A stretch of DNA of 10,941 bases from Bacteroidales bacterium. GTDB lineage: Bacteria; Bacteroidota; Bacteroidia; Bacteroidales; WCHB1-69. Below are positions 7,210 to 10,941 of this stretch, piece by piece. The stretch spans positions 1-10,941 of the forward strand of contig JAFZUH010000226.1 in assembly GCA_017618435.1 (NCBI GenBank), written 5' to 3'. The position numbers and the translations under genes are program-made. Position 1 is the stretch's first letter. The number at the start of each line of letters is the position of its first letter. Below the pieces are notes generated by a model. The model searched no databases and was not told where the DNA came from. It was given only the letters and a program-made list of their open reading frames with translations.

Positions 7210-8610
7210 CTATTTTTGCCACAACTCTCCACTTTGGGCTTGTCGCATCAATTCTACATACTCCAAAATCTTGGCGGTTATCTCCTTTTGCAAACGTTTA
7301 TATTCCGGAGTTTCAAATACATATCGATTAGGCAAACCTTTATTTTCTATATATTTATCCATTTCAGCTTTCATCTGATTCGTAATAGGCCACAACAAAC
7401 TCGTTAGTTTTGAACGTTCATTCTCCTCCATCGGAGGCATATTGGCTATTATATCGTTGTATATATATACATGTCTTTTTGCTTGCAACAAAAGCACCCA
7501 TAATTCTGCATATTCAAAACACAGTGTATCTGCACTTTGTACGGAACTTTTCAATTCTTCCATTTGTTTGTCCCCAAATAGTTGGAGTTTTTGCTTTGCA
7601 GCATCAATATCCTCCTGCAAAAGCGAATTGGATTGTACAATTACGATAGTTTTCGTGCGATTATCTTGTACTGGCACTGCAGCAGACTCCTTTTTGTCTG
7701 CTGACAACGGACTATCTGTTTGCCGGAAAGAAGTATCTTTTTCTTTTTGTGATTCTTCTGTTTGTAAAACAGAACTTTTTTCATTTTTTGTTACGGCATA
7801 TTTCCACACAAGCACCAACAAAAGAGCAAGCACAAAGCCTGTTGCGACAACAATCCGCAACCCAAAATTTACCTTATCCGATTTCTGCAAGGCTTGTTCC
7901 ACCGCTTTGGCATCAGGATAACGCTCGGCAACCTTATCGCGAGTACATTTTTTAACAATATGTCGGTATTTGTTGGGGAACAACTGTTTCAAAAGTACGC
8001 CAAAGGCATAAATATCGGCACGGCAATCTATGATTGTCCCCTCTGTCATCTGTTCGGGAGCGGCATACCCTTTCGTATAGGCTGGCTCTTTAAGAATAGC
8101 ATAGTCATCGGAATCAAACAAGCCAAAATCTATTAGTTTGACATTATCGCCGTTATAAGTTATGAGTATATTTGAGGGTTTAAGGTCGCGATGAACTATC
8201 TGCATACCATGATAATACTGCATTGCATCAAGCAATTGTCTAACAATTTTCTTTCGCAACACAATTGACGGATTTTCCTTTATAAAATCAGCAAGCGTAC
8301 GGCCATTGATATATTCCATTACAATACAAGGACCTGCAACAGCATCGTTTTCAACACCATATACATGAACAATATTGGGATGGTCCATTTTTACGGAAGC
8401 ATCAAACTCTTTTTCGAGCATGGCCATATAAACAGGGTCTGCCGCATACTGGGGTTGCAGCCCTTTGAGAATATGCCATTTGCCATGTCGTTGGGCTTTG
8501 TAAAGCCTGCTATAATTTTTGGTTTCTATCTCCGAATAGTTGGTAAATTCGTTGGACACAGAAAAATCTAAAATTTTGGCATACCCCGATGTGCTTTGTT
8601 CATCTTCCAT
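7210..8610 (-). CDS. Transmembrane Hanks-type Ser/Thr protein kinase
   Basis: 466 residues from the ATG at 8610. An ATG further upstream (8637) is open too, but its extra codons run through the -7 box, so 8610 is preferred. The kinase domain spans about residues 20-245. It has the beta3 Lys (HILKGL, K49), helix C Glu (E68, nine residues before HPNIV), catalytic loop HRDLKPSN (D142, K144, N147), D161-Phe-Gly, AAPE at 183-186 and DIYAFG (D199). All residues needed for catalysis are present. The glycine-rich loop is replaced by IETKNYSRLYKA, which has no glycine. One membrane span follows (about 252-270, VVATGFVLALLLVLVW), then a charged, partly helical C-terminal region of about 195 residues on the far side of the membrane. 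The arrangement is that of a receptor-like kinase with a cytoplasmic catalytic domain. The HRDLKPSN and DNVKLIDFGL wording is typical of a Bacteroidales kinase family. Substrate and signal are unknown. Confidence 0.92.
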   Translation of the reverse strand: MEDEQSTSGYAKILDFSVSNEFTNYSEIETKNYSRLYKAQRHGKWHILKGLQPQYAADPVYMAMLEKEFDASVKMDHPNIVHVYGVENDAVAGPCIVMEYINGRTLADFIKENPSIVLRKKIVRQLLDAMQYYHGMQIVHRDLKPSNILITYNGDNVKLIDFGLFDSDDYAILKEPAYTKGYAAPEQMTEGTIIDCRADIYAFGVLLKQLFPNKYRHIVKKCTRDKVAERYPDAKAVEQALQKSDKVNFGLRIVVATGFVLALLLVLVWKYAVTKNEKSSVLQTEESQKEKDTSFRQTDSPLSADKKESAAVPVQDNRTKTIVIVQSNSLLQEDIDAAKQKLQLFGDKQMEELKSSVQSADTLCFEYAELWVLLLQAKRHVYIYNDIIANMPPMEENERSKLTSLLWPITNQMKAEMDKYIENKGLPNRYVFETPEYKRLQKEITAKILEYVELMRQAQSGELWQK

Positions 8611-8614
8611 AGTG

Positions 8615-8622
8615 CAAAAATA
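8615..8622 (-). promoter_or_regulatory. -7 promoter box for the kinase gene, directly against the start codon
   Basis: The minus strand reads TATTTTTG followed by CACT and the ATG at 8610. Only four bases separate the box from the start codon. Bacteroidota transcripts usually begin a few bases after this box, so the message would start at or next to the ATG, giving a leaderless mRNA. Confidence 0.6.
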
Positions 8623-8668
8623 CAACTTCTTTTTCAATTGTATTTATTCCATCTGACATTTTATCTGC

Positions 8669-8690
8669 AAAAGAACTGAAAAAGAACTAA
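8669..8690. promoter_or_regulatory. Direct repeat AAAAGAACTRA, possible operator
   Basis: AAAAGAACTGA (8669-8679) is followed immediately by AAAAGAACTAA (8680-8690). The spacing is 11 bases, about one helical turn, so a protein could bind both copies on one face of the DNA. It lies 21-42 bases upstream of the -7 box of the regulator gene, where a -33 element would be expected but is not seen. It is a candidate only; the AT-rich composition makes chance repeats common. Confidence 0.35.
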
Positions 8691-8710
8691 AAATCTTTTA
8701 TGTTTTTAAC

Positions 8711-8718
8711 TACCTTTG
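8711..8718 (+). promoter_or_regulatory. -7 promoter box for the putative regulator gene
   Basis: TACCTTTG is an exact match to TAnnTTTG. Transcription would begin around 8722-8725, giving a leader of about 24 bases. The leader contains TAAGGA at 8735-8740, a Shine-Dalgarno-like sequence six bases before the ATG at 8747, which is unusual for this phylum. No TTG/TTTG is found at the -33 position. Confidence 0.65.
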
Positions 8719-8746
8719 CACTATGAATTTAAGATAAGGAAAAAAT

Positions 8747-9334
8747 ATGGAAGTGTCTCATATACATATACAAAAGCTGAAAAAATTGGTCGAAGAATCT
8801 GCCTTGCACCCGTTAAAAACCACCAAAGATTTTGAAAATCTGCATTGGCAAATGCAGGAAAGAATCCACGATACCATCAGCACCAGCACAATAAAACGCC
8901 TTTGGGGGTATATTGACAGTTACGAAACCATTAGAGAAGAAACGCTTGATGTTTTGTGCCGGTTTATTGGATTTCCAGATTATCATACTTTTGTTGCAGA
9001 TTACTGCCAAATAGATTCCGAACAAACCTCCCACCGTATCGTATCATCTACTTTGTCTATAAACGAAATACAAATCTCCGATTGTTTGGTTATAGAATGG
9101 AATCCCAACCGCCGTTTGTTGCTGAATTATAATGGCAATGGCATTTTTGAAGTTATCGGTGCACAGAATTCGAAAATAGTGGTCGGAGACACATTTCATT
9201 GCACCCGATTCACCATGAATCAGCCTCTATATATTGATAACCTTATTCACGAAGATATGCCTCCCGCATTGTTTGTTATCGGGAAGAAGGGCGGACTTAC
9301 CAAAATAGAGAAAATAGAAAAAACAGAAAGTTAA
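8747..9334 (+). CDS. Putative DNA-binding regulator (HTH-like N-terminus, beta-rich C-terminus)
   Basis: The protein has 195 residues and no signal peptide or membrane span, so it is cytoplasmic. Residues 1-85 are helical and contain STSTIKRLWGYID, ETLDVLCRFIGF and PDYHTF. This pattern (lS.sTlkRlWGy ... r..TLd.La.fiGF.dw..F) is common at the start of Bacteroidota proteins and resembles an XRE-type helix-turn-helix, with the T-x-K-R segment as the likely recognition helix. Residues 105-180 are beta-rich (ISDCLVIEWNPNRRLLLNYNGNGIFEV, shown here only by its edges ISDCLV and GIFEVIGAQNSK, then VGDTFHC and PLYIDNL). They match the C-terminal part of a Bacteroidales family I recall, without known function. 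It is transcribed divergently from the kinase gene with a 136-base gap, so control of its own and the kinase promoter is plausible. DNA binding is inferred, not proven. A small Lys/Glu tail ends the protein. Confidence 0.78.
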   Translation: MEVSHIHIQKLKKLVEESALHPLKTTKDFENLHWQMQERIHDTISTSTIKRLWGYIDSYETIREETLDVLCRFIGFPDYHTFVADYCQIDSEQTSHRIVSSTLSINEIQISDCLVIEWNPNRRLLLNYNGNGIFEVIGAQNSKIVVGDTFHCTRFTMNQPLYIDNLIHEDMPPALFVIGKKGGLTKIEKIEKTES

Positions 9335-9363
9335 GTTTCAACAAATCCACCTATTCAAAACAA

Positions 9364-9392
9364 TAAAGGACGATATAATATATCGTCCTTTA
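9364..9392. terminator. Bidirectional terminator hairpin between convergent genes
   Basis: TAAAGGACGATATA (9364-9377) and TATATCGTCCTTTA (9379-9392) are perfect complements around a single A; the practical loop takes a few bases of the AT-rich tip. It lies between the stop of the regulator gene (9334) and the stop of the lipoprotein gene (9416). The T-tracts are short and interrupted (TTTACTTTAT on plus, TTTATTGTTTT on minus), so termination may be moderate. Confidence 0.8.
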
Positions 9393-9415
9393 CTTTATCT
9401 AAACCATATCAAATT

Positions 9416-10180
9416 TTAGTATTTGTCTTCTATTTGGTCTTCTCTGTTTTCAACATATTTTTTGAATTGGTCTGCCAAATAAGAAGAAACATTGGGGTCA
9501 TTTTTAACTCTTTTGCAAATTTGATACATTTCGTCTTCTATCACTTTGGCTTTCTTTTTTTCTTTGTAATGGAGAGCCTTATCGTATTGAGACAATTTGC
9601 CGTAAATACCATATTTCATACAAAGGTCATTAACGGTTTTTGGGGGGTCATTGTATTTTTTATCGCCATTGTCCGTTTTGGCAACCGTTTTTGCACTGGC
9701 AACAGTACCGGCATTGTTGTTGAAAGAACAAGTCAATGCTTTTGTGTTGTTTAATATATCAACGGCCTCTTTGTAGGAAAAACTTTTCTTTGAATTTTCG
9801 TTTGCAGAGAAAATAATATTTTTTTCAACTCCTTCTACAGTATTGATAATTGGCAATATGGAAGCAATGTCTTCGCCTGCAAGAGTTAAATCGTCACGCA
9901 CTTTAAGTTTATTGGCATCAAGAAGATTCATGTCAATAGTAAGGTCATTGAAATTATTCCCGTCAACCTTTTGTATTGGGACAGTCGCTTTTATCATCCA
10001 TTGTGAATTATCACTCGGATCTTGAGCCATAAATAATCTTACATCACTACCTAATTTGAATGATGTGAAACTATTGCCAATAATTTCAACATTGGTTTTT
10101 GTAATAATTGTTTCAACGGGGTCGTTTGAACAACCTGTCATTAATGCTGCTGCAAATAATAGGAATATAACCTTTTTCAT
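9416..10180 (-). CDS. Lipoprotein of unknown function
   Basis: The 254-residue protein starts with a lipoprotein signal peptide, MKKVIFLLFAAALMTGC, whose lipobox LMTGC puts the acylated Cys at residue 17. The mature end CSNDPVE has one acidic residue soon after the Cys. This resembles only weakly the acidic surface-export signals of Bacteroidota lipoproteins, so inner versus outer face of the outer membrane is open. Residues of about 25-135 look beta-rich (VEIIGNSFTSF, SQWMIKATVPI, NNFNDLTIDMNLLD). The middle (about 155-185) is a low-complexity linker rich in Ala, Thr, Lys and Asp. The last 70 residues are highly charged and helical (KEKKKAKVIEDEMYQICKRV to NREDQIEDKY). I do not recognise the family. 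It has its own -7 box, and the neighbouring barrel gene upstream on the same strand is 119 bases away. Confidence 0.85.
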   Translation of the reverse strand: MKKVIFLLFAAALMTGCSNDPVETIITKTNVEIIGNSFTSFKLGSDVRLFMAQDPSDNSQWMIKATVPIQKVDGNNFNDLTIDMNLLDANKLKVRDDLTLAGEDIASILPIINTVEGVEKNIIFSANENSKKSFSYKEAVDILNNTKALTCSFNNNAGTVASAKTVAKTDNGDKKYNDPPKTVNDLCMKYGIYGKLSQYDKALHYKEKKKAKVIEDEMYQICKRVKNDPNVSSYLADQFKKYVENREDQIEDKY

Positions 10181-10219
10181 CTTTTAAATATATTATTTAG
10201 TATTATTGTTAATATTTTG

Positions 10220-10227
10220 CAAAGTTA
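10220..10227 (-). promoter_or_regulatory. -7 promoter box for the lipoprotein gene
   Basis: The minus strand reads TAACTTTG, an exact match to TAnnTTTG. TTTG lies 22 bases upstream (10250-10253), close to the expected -33 position. The predicted leader before the ATG at 10180 is about 35 bases and very AT-rich. Confidence 0.6.
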
Positions 10228-10299
10228 TAATATTTTTTTTATTTATTTGCAAAATCAAGATGTAAGATGAAAAAATGATAAAAATTTTACAATCCATTA

Positions 10300-10941
10300 T
10301 CACCATTTGACCTGCAATTGTACTCTTACATCTGTTTTGGTCGGTCTGTCTATTTTTGCCAATCCGCTACCATTTTCCGATTTGTTGTGAAAATAGGTTT
10401 GTGCTATTTTAAACCATAAATTTACATGTTTGCCTATCCCGACAGTTGTCAATAAATACACTCTGCTTCCTTTTCCGTACAAAGCAGGAATACTATAAGC
10501 GAACAAAACATCATCTTCCATGGCATAAACCCGTTCGTTGTACGAATAAGTGTCAAAAAATGCGTATCTGAAAGCAAAAGACAATGGTATTTTCTTGATA
10601 CTATATTTTATATCCTGATACAACAAATAGCCTTGACGATATTTTGTCGCCCCTACCGACAAAGCATTAACCACTTCCAGACGAGTTTTCATGGATAAAT
10701 TTTGCAAAGGACTCCAATTTAAATGCAAACGATAGTTTTGCCTTTGCGTTAAACCTATTTCGTTATAATAAGCAGTTGAAACGTTGGCATCTTTATTCTT
10801 TATTTTCACCTGCACATAGCCATTAAAATTATATAATGGCGAAAATGTCAATTGTGTCTGCAAACCGAAGCCTGAACTCGGAGCGTCTATATTATATTTC
10901 AACCAAGGAAAATGAAAATAGTTAAAACAAGTATTCCATTG
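10300..10941 (-). CDS. C-terminal beta-barrel-like part of an outer-membrane protein (5' end outside window)
   Basis: The frame is open to the window edge, so the TTG at 10902 is not the start. The visible 213 residues alternate aromatic and polar residues and contain many turns, as in outer-membrane beta-barrel strands (NYRLHLNWSPLQNLSMKTRLE, given here as its ends NYRLHLNW and MKTRLEV, then GYLLYQDIKY and LSFAFRYAFFDTYSYNERVY). Further phrases are DDVLFAYSIPALYGKGSRVYLL and LWFKIAQTYFHNK, quoted here only to mark the region, and GSGLAKID near the end. From memory this matches the C-terminus of Bacteroidota proteins annotated as helix-hairpin-helix (ComEA-like) domain proteins, whose N-terminal HHH part would lie outside the window. 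It ends in VQVKW-like residues (VQLQVKW), with an aromatic last residue as expected for barrel proteins recognised by the BAM machinery. The family match is from memory and uncertain; the barrel character is well supported. Confidence 0.72.
   Translation of the reverse strand, partial: QWNTCFNYFHFPWLKYNIDAPSSGFGLQTQLTFSPLYNFNGYVQVKIKNKDANVSTAYYNEIGLTQRQNYRLHLNWSPLQNLSMKTRLEVVNALSVGATKYRQGYLLYQDIKYSIKKIPLSFAFRYAFFDTYSYNERVYAMEDDVLFAYSIPALYGKGSRVYLLTTVGIGKHVNLWFKIAQTYFHNKSENGSGLAKIDRPTKTDVRVQLQVKW

Larger units (their letters stand above)
8608..8725. repeat. 11-bp perfect inverted repeat flanking the divergent intergenic region
   Basis: CATAGTGCAAA at 8608-8618 and TTTGCACTATG at 8715-8725 are exact reverse complements, 96 bases apart. 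Each copy runs from the TTTG of a -7 box to an ATG at the predicted transcription start. Part of the identity (TTTG) is promoter consensus; the remaining CACTATG is not required by it. Confidence 0.75.

Noticed and set aside
8608..8637. Start of the kinase at the ATG at 8637
   Set aside because: The added codons read through the -7 box TATTTTTG; the ATG at 8610 starts directly after it.
10255..10299. Terminator after the barrel gene
   Set aside because: The TGTAA...TTACA pairing is weak and interrupted, with no GC-rich stem; the DNA is too AT-rich to judge.

Overview
The window reads as a piece of chromosome from a member of the Bacteroidota, most likely order Bacteroidales. The intergenic DNA is AT-rich. 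Several genes are preceded by the Bacteroidota -7 promoter box (TAnnTTTG). Two proteins end in type A C-terminal sorting domains of the type IX secretion system (T9SS). Several small families (EFR1 flavodoxin-ferredoxin, an HTH-like/beta regulator, a Bacteroidales-style Hanks kinase) are typical of this phylum. Seven protein-coding genes and one gene fragment are supported. I saw no tRNA, rRNA, CRISPR array or transposase.

Layout. Positions 1-735 (+) hold the 3' end of a T9SS-secreted surface protein, followed by a clear intrinsic terminator. Positions 932-1696 (+) hold an EFR1-family flavodoxin/2x[4Fe-4S] protein. It converges on a giant minus-strand gene (1762-6378), and a perfect 14-bp bidirectional terminator hairpin lies between them. 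The giant gene encodes a secreted protein of about 1538 residues: signal peptide, beta-helix-like head, a Gly-Gly-X-rich block of about 260 residues, 11 tandem MBG-type beta repeats of about 72 residues, and a T9SS tail. It looks like a surface adhesin or stalk protein.

Positions 6608-9334 form what may be a small signalling neighbourhood. A transmembrane Ser/Thr kinase (7210-8610, -) and a small secreted conserved protein (6608-7105, -) lie on one strand. A putative DNA-binding protein (8747-9334, +) is divergent from the kinase. The two divergent promoters carry a perfect 11-bp inverted repeat (CATAGTGCAAA ... TTTGCACTATG) spanning the -7 box to the predicted start of transcription, and an 11-bp-spaced direct repeat lies between them. 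The kinase mRNA looks leaderless, and its glycine-rich loop has no glycines.

Positions 9416-10180 (-) hold a lipoprotein of unknown function, which converges on the regulator gene across another bidirectional hairpin. Positions 10300-10941 (-) hold the C-terminal beta-barrel-like part of a larger outer-membrane protein cut by the window edge.

The most interesting items are the architecture of the giant protein (glycine-rich segments that appear inserted between beta-helix rungs) and the kinase/regulator divergent promoter with its symmetric elements. Function beyond family level is inference throughout.
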